From contig CANJYB010000012.1 in assembly GCA_947479085.1 (NCBI GenBank), positions 1-64,000 of the forward strand: a stretch of DNA of 64,000 nucleotides, given 5' to 3'. The DNA comes from Bacteroidota bacterium (GTDB lineage Bacteria > Bacteroidota > Bacteroidia > 2-12-FULL-35-15). Made by a program: the position numbers and the translations under genes. This document shows positions 1 through 9,006 of the stretch, piece after piece. Position 1 is the first letter of the stretch. Each line of letters opens with the position of its first letter. The notes beneath the pieces were generated by a model. That model made no database searches. It saw only the letters and a program-made list of their open reading frames with translations, and was not told the DNA's origin.

Positions 1-711
1 GTTTCTGACTATTATAATATTTGGGTAGTTAGCGAAATCTGTAATGGTGGATTTGTTGGATATGCATCGTATCCAGTTGGGGGACTTTATGATGGATTAG
101 TTATTGTTTCCACCTCTATGACAAGTACCAGTGGAACATTACCTCATGAGGTTGGTCACGGTTTTTTTCTTTATCATACCTTCAATGGTGATGGTGGTAA
201 TGTTTCTTGTCCGGTAGACACTAATTGTCTTATAAATGGAGATCTTGTATGCGATACGCCACCTCATAAACAAAGCGATTGCGGAACAACTAATCCATGT
301 ACTTCGGCTGGTGTGTGGGATAACAGCCGGTATAATTATATGGCTTATTGCCCTTTAGTCAACAGATTTACTCAAGGGCAGAAAGATAGAATTAGAGCTA
401 CAGCCATTGTTGCGCCCAGAGCAAGTTTACTAACTTCAGTAGGTTGTGGGCCTTTAGGAATTAATGAAAGTAGTAGTAGTAATATGTTTTCTGTTTTTCC
501 TAATCCTACTCAAAGTATCATCAATGTAAGAGCAGATATAAAGCTTTTAGGCTCAGCTTATGTGATTTATGATAATACAGGTAAATTAGTTTTAACAGGA
601 AAAATAACTTCTGAGAATACAGTTATTGAATTGGATAATTTATCAGATGGTATTTATTTGTTCAGTGTGGGAGAGAATTTGAAACAGACATTTAAGGTAA
701 TAAAAGAATAA
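1..711 (+). CDS. Secreted M43 (pappalysin-like) zinc metalloprotease, T9SS cargo, 5' end outside window
   Basis: The reading frame is open from base 1, so the N-terminus lies outside the window. Residues about 49-59 carry the zinc site HEVGHGFFLYH. The three His and the Glu of the M43 motif HExxHxxGxxH are present, but the usual Gly at the eighth place is Phe. A later NYMAYC segment fits the Met-turn that follows in this family. After about residue 155 a tail with the FPNPT signature matches type A T9SS sorting domains, so the enzyme is probably exported through the outer membrane by that system. The family cleaves extracellular proteins; the substrate is unknown. An integron attC-like palindrome begins six bases after the stop codon, so this gene may have been the end of a cassette. 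Confidence 0.85.
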   Translation, partial: VSDYYNIWVVSEICNGGFVGYASYPVGGLYDGLVIVSTSMTSTSGTLPHEVGHGFFLYHTFNGDGGNVSCPVDTNCLINGDLVCDTPPHKQSDCGTTNPCTSAGVWDNSRYNYMAYCPLVNRFTQGQKDRIRATAIVAPRASLLTSVGCGPLGINESSSSNMFSVFPNPTQSIINVRADIKLLGSAYVIYDNTGKLVLTGKITSENTVIELDNLSDGIYLFSVGENLKQTFKVIKE

Positions 712-716
712 AACCA

Positions 717-851
717 GCCCATAACAGCGGGTTTAAGAAATTGGGGGTTCAGTGGTTAGTTGAACATTCTACCTCGCATCAACTTTTGTGGTGGCAGACA
801 GTTTTGTGCTCCGAAATCGCCAACTTCTTAAACCCGCAAAACGTTATGGGC
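717..851. other. Integron attC-like recombination site
   Basis: A long imperfect palindrome. The left arm (717-739) begins GCCCATAAC and continues with GCGGGTTTAAGAA. The right arm (825-851) reads TTCTTAAACCCGC and ends ACGTTATGGGC. The outer arms match R''/R' boxes (GTTATGG against the consensus GTTRRRY) and the inner arms match L''/L' boxes. Length is 135 bp, within the known attC range, and the middle is unconserved. No integrase gene or second attC is in view, so this may be a lone site. The bases from 852 to 1030 show no gene that I can support. A 60-codon open frame over 741-923 crosses the palindrome and is probably chance. Confidence 0.5.
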
Positions 852-1030
852 AAGTTTAAAAAACGACACAACGGAATGACACAGACAAGAGAACCAACGA
901 AAATATGGCTTGACAGTTCTTAGAAGATATTTGTCAAATTTAAAAACTAAAGTTGAGACCAGAAACAACTGAAAAAACGGGGCGTGCTCTGAAAAGCCTT
1001 ATGAGTAGGAGAAACTAAAAATTAAATATT

Positions 1031-1240
1031 ATGGCAAGAAAAATGAAAGACGGTAAATTTGGCGAGGAAGGTAAAGCATATGCATTTGCTTCCAACAAAA
1101 TACCTTGTGTAAATTGCAAAAAAATCCTAATCTATGACAAAAGCAAAGCGATACATACCTATAGCTCAATTGGTATCCTTGGTAAAAATGATCATAAGCA
1201 ATTTTGTAGCTGGAAATGTGCAGAACAATATCATGGTTAA
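1031..1240 (+). CDS. Small Cys4 zinc-ribbon-like protein of unknown function
   Basis: This 69-residue protein is rich in Lys, with a CVNC pair near residue 27 and a CSWKC pair near residue 59. The spacing resembles a treble-clef or zinc-ribbon metal site. I do not recognise the family. A purine-rich stretch with GTAGGAG lies upstream, and a GC-rich hairpin follows the gene. It sits between an attC-like site and a chimeric gene, which suits an integron cassette, but nothing indicates its function. It could bind metal or nucleic acid. Confidence 0.5.
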   Translation: MARKMKDGKFGEEGKAYAFASNKIPCVNCKKILIYDKSKAIHTYSSIGILGKNDHKQFCSWKCAEQYHG

Positions 1241-1269
1241 GAAATCTTTCTATACAAAATTTCAATCAA

Positions 1270-1295
1270 AAATCTGGGGTTAAAACCCCAGATTT
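1270..1295. terminator. Hairpin after the small Cys4 gene
   Basis: A perfect 10-bp stem, AAATCTGGGG pairing with CCCCAGATTT, encloses a TTAAAA loop. It lies 30 bases after the stop of the small Cys4 gene and 20 bases before the next start. No clear T-run follows on either strand, so termination is likely but not certain. Confidence 0.45.
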
Positions 1296-1314
1296 CAACA
1301 TATTAAATTTATTT

Positions 1315-2271
1315 ATGAAAAAAATTGTTGATTTTTATAAAAACCTTCTTGGCTTCGATGAATTCTATAATATTGCTTTATATAACTCAACAAAAGACAA
1401 AAATGAATACATCCAAAATATTGAATATTTAAATGGGATAAAAAAAGGAATAAATATTACTTCAAATAATAATGAAATAATAGCAATCGAAGGCGAATAT
1501 CGTTTAGATGTACCAGTGTGGTTCGGAGATATGCGCATTGCAAAAAATCGAATAATTGTATTTGGTCTAGAACCAAGAGACACAAATCCTGATTTTAACA
1601 TGGAAAAAATAGGCAATAAAATTTTTGCTAGTCCCTTTGGAGTTGACAGATGGAACGTGTTTTCAAGTGTTAAAAGAAAGCCACAGAATAGATATTTCAG
1701 GGTATTCAAAGAGTTAATCGATAATAAGGAAAACTTTGTATTGTTCAGCGACATAGTAAAAGATTATCAAATATTTTCGGACATTAATAAAAACCGTAAA
1801 AACGACTTAAATGCAAGGGCTTTATTTTTTTCAAAAGCAGAAAAAGAACTAGAGCATTTAACTGAAGAAATCAATAACATTAAACCAACTCATATAATTA
1901 CGTTAGGAAATGACTCCTTCACTTTTTTATCAAAATATTATCCCCATATTACACATAGATTAAGACACCCAGCAAATGGAGGTGAAACTAAAGCTACAGA
2001 GATGCTGAAAAAAATAATGCTCAAAGAAATAGAAAAAGACTTAAGCGAAGGTACTACCAACCTGTTGCTGAACCTGGATAACCTGAGATACATTAACAGC
2101 AGCGGACTCACCGTATTAATAAATGTGCTTGCACAGGTAAACAATGCAGGCGGCAAACTGGCACTCTGCAATGTAAATGAAAAAATAAATAACCTGCTGT
2201 TCATTACCAAACTCCTCGATAAATTTCAAGTATTCGAAAATCGCGAAGCAGCCATTGCATCGTTTGCGTAA
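1315..2271 (+). CDS. Uracil-DNA-glycosylase-like protein fused to a truncated STAS domain
   Basis: The start at 1315 is chosen because the open frame upstream of it crosses the preceding hairpin. Residues 1-240 look like the uracil-DNA glycosylase fold: a conserved hydrophobic strand (PTHIITLGNDSF) is followed by a HPANGG segment resembling the HPS loop. The assignment is by motif only. From about residue 243 the sequence becomes a STAS anti-sigma-antagonist domain, with the hallmark RYINSSGL and a C-terminal INNLLFITKL stretch. The STAS part lacks its first strands, roughly 35 residues. The simplest reading is that a cassette or deletion fused a foreign gene to what is left of a resident STAS gene near position 2035. 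Either half may be non-functional. Confidence 0.6.
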   Translation: MKKIVDFYKNLLGFDEFYNIALYNSTKDKNEYIQNIEYLNGIKKGINITSNNNEIIAIEGEYRLDVPVWFGDMRIAKNRIIVFGLEPRDTNPDFNMEKIGNKIFASPFGVDRWNVFSSVKRKPQNRYFRVFKELIDNKENFVLFSDIVKDYQIFSDINKNRKNDLNARALFFSKAEKELEHLTEEINNIKPTHIITLGNDSFTFLSKYYPHITHRLRHPANGGETKATEMLKKIMLKEIEKDLSEGTTNLLLNLDNLRYINSSGLTVLINVLAQVNNAGGKLALCNVNEKINNLLFITKLLDKFQVFENREAAIASFA

Positions 2272-2385
2272 AACAAAAACAGAAAGAACATAGCTTATTT
2301 TGTATTTCTTTTGGAGATAATTCTTTGTAATAGTGTTTGACAAATTATTTCCACCTATTTCCATCCCTTGCACTTTTATATTTTG

Positions 2386-2393
2386 TAGTTTTG
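2386..2393 (+). promoter_or_regulatory. Bacteroidota-type -7 box upstream of kup
   Basis: TAGTTTTG fits the TAnnTTTG -7 consensus. A TTG at 2368-2370 may be the -33 element, although the 15-bp gap is short. The box lies 23 bases before the kup start codon. Confidence 0.45.
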
Positions 2394-2415
2394 CGCACTT
2401 TTTTATAAATCAGCA

Positions 2416-4359
2416 ATGAGCATAGATCATCGGTACTCTCAAAAACTCTCCACAGCAGGGCTTCTTGTAACATTAGGAATTATTTTTGGAGATATTGGGA
2501 CCTCTCCGCTTTACGTATTAAGCGCAATAGTTGGCGATAAACCTATAGATGTGGAAACCATCAAAGGTGGGCTTTCCTGTATTTTCTGGACACTTACTTT
2601 ACAAACCACACTTAAATATGTAATTCTTACCCTACGGGCGGATAATAAAGGAGAAGGTGGTATCTTTTCATTGTACGCATTGGTTCGTAGGGCAAAAATT
2701 AAATGGCTGATGTTTCCGGCCATCATTGGCGGTAGTGCTTTATTAGCCGATGGAATCATTACTCCTCCCATTTCAGTAGCATCAGCCATCGAAGGCTTGC
2801 GCGACCTGAACCCGGAAATCAAAACAGTTCCAATTGTATTGGCAATATTGGTTGGAATGTTCTTTATCCAGCAATTCGGAACCAAGTTTATCGGGAAGTT
2901 CTTTGGCCCTGTTATGTTGGTTTGGTTTATATTGTTAAGTGTATTAGGGGTAGCCCAAATTGCTACCAACGTAAATGTCCTTTCTTCAATAAATCCTTAT
3001 TACGCTTATAAATTATTGTTTTTACATCCTTCCGGATTTCTGGTGTTAGGTGCGGTTTTTCTTTGTACCACGGGTGCCGAAGCATTGTATTCTGACCTTG
3101 GACATTGTGGCAGGGCCAATATCCGTACCTCATGGATATTTGTAAAAATAGCGTTATTGCTTAACTATTTCGGTCAGGGAGCATGGCTTATTTCCCAAAG
3201 TGGAACTTTGCTTGGAAAACAAAACCCTTTTTATGCCATCATGCCACAGTGGTTTGTTCCAATGGGAATAGCGATAGCAACCATGGCTACCATTGTAGCC
3301 AGTCAGGCATTAATAAGCGGTTCGTTTACATTAATCAACGAGGCCATGCGGTTAAACTTCTGGCCCAAAGTAAAAGTAAAGTATCCTTCCGATTTAAAAG
3401 GACAATTGTACATCCCTAGTGTAAACTGGTTATTATTATCAGGCTGTATTGCCATCACCATTTATTTCCAGGAATCATCTGGTATGCAGGCAGCTTACGG
3501 ACTGGCTATTGTACTAACCATGTTAATGACTACTACCCTGCTTACTTATTATATGATAATTAAACGCTTTAATAAGATATTTATTGTCACTATCTTTATT
3601 ATGTACTTAATAATAGAAAGCTCTTTCCTGATTGCAAATCTGCATAAATTTTCTCATGGCGGATGGATAACATTGATGATAGCCTCCCTGCTTATTACCG
3701 TTATGTTGGTTTGGTATTATGCAAGAAAAATACGAAACCGCTATGTAGAGTTTGTAAAGCTGGCAGATTACCTTCCTGTTCTGGAGGATTTAAGCCGGGA
3801 TTTATCTGTGCCTAAATATGCCACCCACCTTGTTTACCTTACCAGTGCTGATAACCGTGAAGAAATAGAGTCGAAGGTTATTTATTCCATTATGCAGAAA
3901 CAACCTAAGCGGGCTGATATTTATTGGTTTGTGCATGTGGATGTTATAGATGAACCTTACAGGATGGAATATAAAGTTAGTGAGTTTATTCACGATGATG
4001 TTATCCGTATCGACTTCCGTTTAGGTTTCAGGGTAGCACCAAGAATTAATTTAATGTTCCGTAAGGTGGTGGAAGATATGGTACGAAACAAAGAAGTGGA
4101 TATTACCAGCCGTTATAAATCGTTGAACAAAAACAATGTAATCGGTGATTTCCGTTTTATTGTAATAGAGAAGTTTTTGTCTTATGAAAACGAATTGCCA
4201 TTAATAGAAAGAATAGTGCTAGACATTTATTTCTTTATGAAACATTACAGTTTGTCAGAAGAAAAGGCATTTGGTCTAGATACCAGTTCAGTAACTGTTG
4301 AAACAGTTCCATTAATCATTTCTCAGCCAAAAGAATTAAATTTAAAACGGGTTATTTAA
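2416..4359 (+). CDS. kup: KUP-family potassium uptake transporter
   Basis: At 647 residues this is typical of Kup proteins. They are inner-membrane permeases that bring K+ in, probably with protons. The signature GDIGTSPLYVL lies near residue 26. About twelve hydrophobic segments fill the first 430 residues, and a hydrophilic cytoplasmic C-terminal domain follows, as is usual. Conserved pieces such as GALFL-like and TTGAEALYSDLGHCG stretches are present. The gene has its own likely promoter and stands 76 bp before nuoA on the same strand. It could therefore read into the complex I operon, but no functional link is needed. Confidence 0.95.
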   Translation: MSIDHRYSQKLSTAGLLVTLGIIFGDIGTSPLYVLSAIVGDKPIDVETIKGGLSCIFWTLTLQTTLKYVILTLRADNKGEGGIFSLYALVRRAKIKWLMFPAIIGGSALLADGIITPPISVASAIEGLRDLNPEIKTVPIVLAILVGMFFIQQFGTKFIGKFFGPVMLVWFILLSVLGVAQIATNVNVLSSINPYYAYKLLFLHPSGFLVLGAVFLCTTGAEALYSDLGHCGRANIRTSWIFVKIALLLNYFGQGAWLISQSGTLLGKQNPFYAIMPQWFVPMGIAIATMATIVASQALISGSFTLINEAMRLNFWPKVKVKYPSDLKGQLYIPSVNWLLLSGCIAITIYFQESSGMQAAYGLAIVLTMLMTTTLLTYYMIIKRFNKIFIVTIFIMYLIIESSFLIANLHKFSHGGWITLMIASLLITVMLVWYYARKIRNRYVEFVKLADYLPVLEDLSRDLSVPKYATHLVYLTSADNREEIESKVIYSIMQKQPKRADIYWFVHVDVIDEPYRMEYKVSEFIHDDVIRIDFRLGFRVAPRINLMFRKVVEDMVRNKEVDITSRYKSLNKNNVIGDFRFIVIEKFLSYENELPLIERIVLDIYFFMKHYSLSEEKAFGLDTSSVTVETVPLIISQPKELNLKRVI

Positions 4360-4435
4360 AAAAAAGTTCAACGAAATGACTTCTATTTAAAAAGAAATAC
4401 CTAAAATTGAACTCTGAAAAAACAAAACAGGTTTT

Positions 4436-4807
4436 ATGCATGCACCAAGTACCCCAGTTGACTTCCTTCCGATAGCATTAATGTTCATTGTAGCAGGAGG
4501 TTTCGTGGTTACCACACTATGGGTAACCCATCTTTTAGGTCCAAAACGTAAATCAAAAATCAAAACAGATACCTTCGAATGTGGTATCGAATCGCAAGGG
4601 AATGCCCGTATCCCTTTTTCCATTAAATATTTTCTTGTCGCCATCTTATTTGTACTTTTTGATGTGGAGGTGATATTTATGTATCCTTGGGCAGTTAATT
4701 TTAAAGAACTTGGATTAACCGGCTTTATGGAAATGCTGACTTTTGTTGGCTTTCTGTTGGTTGGGTTTTATTATATATTAAAGAAAGGAGCATTAAAATG
4801 GGAGTAA
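4436..4807 (+). CDS. nuoA: NADH-quinone oxidoreductase subunit A
   Basis: A 123-residue membrane protein with three hydrophobic helices. The conserved KTDTFECGIESQGNARI loop near residues 44-60 and the following FLVAILFVLFDVEVIFMYPWA segment identify NuoA, including the acidic residues of helix 2. The subunit helps form the junction between the peripheral and membrane arms of complex I. The gene opens the nuo operon, and its last ten bases overlap the nuoB start, which suggests coupled translation. No clear promoter is visible in the 76-bp gap after kup. Confidence 0.95.
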   Translation: MHAPSTPVDFLPIALMFIVAGGFVVTTLWVTHLLGPKRKSKIKTDTFECGIESQGNARIPFSIKYFLVAILFVLFDVEVIFMYPWAVNFKELGLTGFMEMLTFVGFLLVGFYYILKKGALKWE

Positions 4808-5355
4808 TCGAAAAATCTAAAATAGAAACTGTTATCGCTCCTCCGGGAATTGAAGGGCCAGGTTTTTTTGCTACCCGGGTAGATAAAGTAGTGGGAATGG
4901 CAAGAGCAAACTCATTATGGCCCCTTCCTTTCGCTACTTCTTGTTGCGGTATCGAGTTCATGGCAACAATGGCTTCAACCTACGACTTAGCTCGTTTTGG
5001 TTCAGAACGTTTAAGTTTCTCACCACGTCAGGCAGACTTATTAATGGTAATGGGAACCATCGCTAAAAAGATGGGACCTGTATTACGTCAGGTTTACGAA
5101 CAAATGGCAGAACCTCGTTGGGTATTGTCAATGGGTGCATGTGCTTCCAGCGGAGGTGTATTTGATACGTATAGCGTATTACAAGGGATAGACAGAATCA
5201 TCCCGGTAGATGTTTATATCCCGGGCTGTCCCCCAAGACCCGAACAAGTATTGGATGGCATTATGCAAATACAGAAATTGGTAGAATCAGAATCAATAAG
5301 AAGAAGAGATACTCCTGAATATAAAGCAATGTTGGCAAAATACGGGATAGAATAA
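4798..5355 (+). CDS. nuoB: NADH-quinone oxidoreductase subunit B
   Basis: The 185-residue peripheral-arm subunit that holds the N2 [4Fe-4S] cluster, the last electron carrier before quinone. The ligands are visible as the tandem pair Cys49-Cys50 (SCCGIEFMA), Cys115 (GACASSGG) and Cys144 (YIPGCPPRPE). The length is normal. The gene overlaps nuoA and is followed after three bases by nuoC. The N-terminal extension before the cluster pair is modest, as in other Bacteroidota. Confidence 0.96.
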   Translation: MGVIEKSKIETVIAPPGIEGPGFFATRVDKVVGMARANSLWPLPFATSCCGIEFMATMASTYDLARFGSERLSFSPRQADLLMVMGTIAKKMGPVLRQVYEQMAEPRWVLSMGACASSGGVFDTYSVLQGIDRIIPVDVYIPGCPPRPEQVLDGIMQIQKLVESESIRRRDTPEYKAMLAKYGIE

Positions 5356-5358
5356 GAT

Positions 5359-5865
5359 ATGACAACCACACTTTTAGATACGGTAGGAGAAAAATTAAAA
5401 ACCAAATTCGGAGAAGGAATCATTTCTTCCGAACAACAATACGATTTTCCTGTGTTTACAGTTAATATCAATGTTATTTATGATGTATTAAAGTTTTTGA
5501 AAGAAGACGATGAGATGGGATATACATTTCTGACCACTTTGTGTGGTTTGCATTACCCTAATCATGCAGGAAAGGAAATAGGTGTAATGTACCAATTGCA
5601 TAACATGCAAAAGAATTTAAGAATCCGGTTAAAAACATTTGTAAGTGTTAACGAACCTAAAGTTCCAACAGTTACTACTTTGTTTCCTACAGCTAACTGG
5701 ATGGAAAGACAGGAATATGATTTTTTTGGAATACAATTTACTGGACATCCTAATTTAAAACGAATACTGAATGTAGACGATATGGTTGCTTTTCCGATGA
5801 GAAAGGAATTTCCTCTGGAAGATGGAACAAGAGATGATAAGGATGATAAAATGTTTGGACGATAA
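5359..5865 (+). CDS. nuoC: NADH-quinone oxidoreductase subunit C
   Basis: A 168-residue protein of the 30-kDa subunit family, part of the hydrophilic arm near the quinone site. The signature ERQEYDFFGIQFTGHPNLKR near residues 114-133 is the conserved C-subunit motif. It carries no cofactor. It is separate from nuoD here, not fused as in E. coli, and the two genes are two bases apart. The gene lies in order within the nuo operon. Confidence 0.94.
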   Translation: MTTTLLDTVGEKLKTKFGEGIISSEQQYDFPVFTVNINVIYDVLKFLKEDDEMGYTFLTTLCGLHYPNHAGKEIGVMYQLHNMQKNLRIRLKTFVSVNEPKVPTVTTLFPTANWMERQEYDFFGIQFTGHPNLKRILNVDDMVAFPMRKEFPLEDGTRDDKDDKMFGR

Positions 5866-5867
5866 AA

Positions 5868-7076
5868 ATGAGCAAGGATAAACATATTACCGATATTGAA
5901 GAGAAAGAGTATACCACTCTTAACCTTGGTCCTACACACCCTGCAACACATGGTATTTTCCAGAATGTGTTAAAGATGGATGGAGAAATTGTTATTGAAG
6001 GAGAATCTACTGTTGGTTACATTCATCGTGCATTCGAAAAGATAGCAGAGCATAGACCTTATTATCAAATTACAATTTTAACAGATAGATTGAACTACTG
6101 TTCATCACCAATCAATAATATGGGTTGGCATTTAACAGTAGAAAAGTTATTGAAGATTGAGATTCCAAAACGTGTACAATATTTACGCGTTATTATAATG
6201 GAACTTGCCCGTATCTCAGACCATATCATTTGCAATAGTGTTGTAGGGGTTGATACCGGTGCAATGACTGGTTTCCTTTATATTTTCCAATTACGAGAAA
6301 ATATTTACGATATTTTTGAAGAGTTATGTGGCGCTCGTTTAACTACTAACATTGGTCGCATTGGAGGATTGGAAAGAGATTTCACACCGCGCGCATGGGA
6401 GTTGATTGACATCTTTATAAAGAAATTTGAACCTGCTTTAAAAGAATTTGAAAACCTGCTGATGCGTAACCGTATCTTTATGGATAGAGTAATTGATTGT
6501 GGCCCTATTACTGCCGAAAAAGCACTGGCTTATGGTTTTACAGGACCCAACCTTCGTGCTGCAGGTGTTGATTACGATGTGCGTGTTATGAATCCATATT
6601 GTTCTTACGAAGAGTTTGATTTCACTATTCCTGTTGGAACCAATGGCGATACTTATGATAGATTTATGGTTCGTGAGCAGGAAATGTGGGAGAGTTTAAA
6701 AATAGTAAAACAAGCAATTGAAAAAGTAAAAAAGGAACCTGCAGGGGTTTTTCACGCTGATGTCCCTGAATTTTATCTTCCTCCAAAAGAAGAAGTGTAT
6801 AACAATATGGAAGCTTTGATTTACCATTTCAAAATTGTAATGGGCGAATCGGATGTTCCTGTGGGAGAAGTTTATCAAGCTGTTGAAGGTGGAAATGGAG
6901 AATTAGGTTTTTATTTAATCAGTGACGGAGGACGTACTCCATACAGAATGCACATTCGCAGACCATGCTTTATTTATTACCAGGCATATACGGATATGAT
7001 TAAAGGAGGAATGTTGAGTGATGCTATTCTTACTATGAGCAGCATGAATGTGATTGCGGGGGAATTAGATGCATAA
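5868..7076 (+). CDS. nuoD: NADH-quinone oxidoreductase subunit D
   Basis: The 402-residue 49-kDa-type subunit, which forms most of the quinone-binding pocket with NuoB. The N-terminal GPTHPATHGIF motif near residue 22 contains the conserved His of the quinone site. GRIGGLERDFTPRAW and the closing RRPCFIYYQAYTDM stretch are also typical. It descends from the large subunit of [NiFe] hydrogenases but lacks metal-binding cysteines, as expected. The next gene, nuoE, starts 16 bases on. Confidence 0.96.
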   Translation: MSKDKHITDIEEKEYTTLNLGPTHPATHGIFQNVLKMDGEIVIEGESTVGYIHRAFEKIAEHRPYYQITILTDRLNYCSSPINNMGWHLTVEKLLKIEIPKRVQYLRVIIMELARISDHIICNSVVGVDTGAMTGFLYIFQLRENIYDIFEELCGARLTTNIGRIGGLERDFTPRAWELIDIFIKKFEPALKEFENLLMRNRIFMDRVIDCGPITAEKALAYGFTGPNLRAAGVDYDVRVMNPYCSYEEFDFTIPVGTNGDTYDRFMVREQEMWESLKIVKQAIEKVKKEPAGVFHADVPEFYLPPKEEVYNNMEALIYHFKIVMGESDVPVGEVYQAVEGGNGELGFYLISDGGRTPYRMHIRRPCFIYYQAYTDMIKGGMLSDAILTMSSMNVIAGELDA

Positions 7077-7092
7077 AAGAGTTTAGAATAAA

Positions 7093-7632
7093 ATGTCAAA
7101 AGAGATAAAATTTAACGAAGAAACGCTTGCATTGTGTCACAAGATGATGAAGCGTTATCCGGAAGGCAAGCATAAGTCGGCTATTATCCCGATTTTGCAT
7201 ATTGCACAAGCTGAATTTGGCGGCTGGCTAAGCCCTGAAGTGATGGATTATGTGGCTTCCATTCTTAAAATACAATCAATAGAGGTGTATGAAGTGGCAT
7301 CGTTTTATTCGATGTTTAATTTACAGCCTGTTGGAAAATGTGTGCTTGATATTTGCAGAACCTCTTCATGCTGGGTTCGTGGAGCAGAAGATGTGGTAAA
7401 ACATTTAGAAAAAAAATTAGGAATAAAAGCTGGCGAAACTACAAAGGATGGAATGTTTACCATTAAAATGGTGGAATGTTTAGGAAGCTGTGGTACAGCA
7501 CCAATGTTGCAATGCGGAGCTTCTTATCACGAAAATTTAACACTGGATAAGGTTGATAAGCTGATTGAAGACTATCGCACAGCTGGAAAACAAAGAAGTT
7601 ATACTGATTTAGATTATAAGAATACGTTATAA
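7093..7632 (+). CDS. nuoE: NADH-quinone oxidoreductase subunit E
   Basis: A 179-residue thioredoxin-fold subunit that carries the N1a [2Fe-2S] cluster. The ligands Cys88 and Cys93 (CRTSSC) and Cys129 and Cys133 (CLGSC) have the family spacing. It belongs to the NADH-dehydrogenase module with NuoF and NuoG. The spacing to nuoF is five bases, so the two are almost certainly co-translated. The length is close to the usual 160-180 residues. Confidence 0.95.
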   Translation: MSKEIKFNEETLALCHKMMKRYPEGKHKSAIIPILHIAQAEFGGWLSPEVMDYVASILKIQSIEVYEVASFYSMFNLQPVGKCVLDICRTSSCWVRGAEDVVKHLEKKLGIKAGETTKDGMFTIKMVECLGSCGTAPMLQCGASYHENLTLDKVDKLIEDYRTAGKQRSYTDLDYKNTL

Positions 7633-7637
7633 TATCA

Positions 7638-8957
7638 ATGGGAAGAAAATTATTAATTCATAACGACAAGGTTCCGAATATTCATACACTGGAAGTATAT
7701 CGCCAGAATGGCGGATATGCTTCAGTTGAAAAGGCATTGAAAACAATGACTCCTGAAGCAGTGGTGGAAGAGGTTAAAAAATCGGGATTGAGAGGAAGAG
7801 GAGGTGCAGGGTTTCCGACAGGAATGAAATGGAGTTTTCTTGCAAAACCTCCGGGAGTGGAGCGTTACCTTGTTTGTAATGCAGACGAATCAGAACCGGG
7901 AACTTTTAAGGACAGGTATTTAATGGAAAAAATTCCTCATGCCTTAATTGAAGGAATGATTACTTCGAGTTATGCTTTGGGTGCTAAAACATCTTACATC
8001 TATATAAGAGGAGAGTATTTTTATGTTGCACGTATTCTGGAAACAGCAATTGAAGAAGCTTATGCGGCAGGACTTTTAGGGAAAAATATATTAGGAACCG
8101 ATTTCTCACACGATTGTTACGTACAGGTTGGAGCAGGTGCTTATATCTGCGGTGAAGAAACTGCATTACTTGAATCATTGGAAGGAAAACGCGGTAACCC
8201 ACGTATTAAGCCACCATTCCCTGCCATTGCAGGATTGTATGGTTGCCCTACTGTGGTAAATAATGTGGAGACAATTGCAGCTGTTTGTCCAATCATTAAT
8301 ATGGGTGGGGACGAATATGCAAAAATCGGTATTGGAAGAAGTACAGGAACGAAACTAATTTCGGCTTCAGGGCACATTAATAAACCAGGGACTTACGAGA
8401 TTGAATTGGGTATTCCGGTTGAAGAATTTATTTACTCGGATGAATATTGTGGTGGAATTATTAACGGAAGAAAATTAAAAGCTGTGGTTGCTGGGGGTTC
8501 ATCGGTGCCTGTATTACCTGCAGAATTAATATTAAAAACAGATAAGGGTGAACCTCGCCTGATGACTTACGAGAGTTTAAGTGAAGGAGGTTTTATCTCA
8601 GGAACCATGTTAGGTTCGGGTGGTTTTATTGTTTATGACGAAACTACAAGTATTGTAAAAAATCTTTATACGTTTGCACGCTTTTATCATCACGAAAGTT
8701 GCGGACAATGTTCTCCTTGCCGTGAAGGTACGGGGTGGATGGAGAAAATTCTCCACCGGATTATTGAAGGACATGGTAAACCAAGCGATATTGATTTGCT
8801 TTGGGATATTCAGCGCAAGATAGAAGGTAATACTATTTGCCCGCTTGGGGATGCCGCTGCCTGGCCGGTGGCAAGTGCAATAAGACATTTTAGGAAGGAA
8901 TTTGAGGCATATATTAATCATCCGGAGAAGATAAAGGATGCAATGCCTATTATATAA
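7638..8957 (+). CDS. nuoF: NADH-quinone oxidoreductase subunit F
   Basis: A 439-residue flavoprotein with the NADH and FMN sites and the N3 [4Fe-4S] cluster. The glycine-rich stretch GRGGAGFPTGMKW near residue 54 belongs to the NADH/FMN region, and GAGAYICGEETALLESLEG to the FMN pocket. The cluster ligands appear as CGQCSPCREGT plus the distal Cys in NTICPLGD. Hydride transfer from NADH enters complex I here, so this operon encodes a true NADH-using enzyme. An F420 or ferredoxin type is excluded. Confidence 0.96.
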   Translation: MGRKLLIHNDKVPNIHTLEVYRQNGGYASVEKALKTMTPEAVVEEVKKSGLRGRGGAGFPTGMKWSFLAKPPGVERYLVCNADESEPGTFKDRYLMEKIPHALIEGMITSSYALGAKTSYIYIRGEYFYVARILETAIEEAYAAGLLGKNILGTDFSHDCYVQVGAGAYICGEETALLESLEGKRGNPRIKPPFPAIAGLYGCPTVVNNVETIAAVCPIINMGGDEYAKIGIGRSTGTKLISASGHINKPGTYEIELGIPVEEFIYSDEYCGGIINGRKLKAVVAGGSSVPVLPAELILKTDKGEPRLMTYESLSEGGFISGTMLGSGGFIVYDETTSIVKNLYTFARFYHHESCGQCSPCREGTGWMEKILHRIIEGHGKPSDIDLLWDIQRKIEGNTICPLGDAAAWPVASAIRHFRKEFEAYINHPEKIKDAMPII

Positions 8958-9006
8958 TTTGAATATATTGCAGGGAGCGTAAAAGTAACTTGAAAAAGGA
9001 AATAAA

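Noticed and set aside
741-923. 60-codon open frame crossing the attC-like palindrome
   Set aside because: It starts inside the palindrome's central spacer and shows no conserved pattern.
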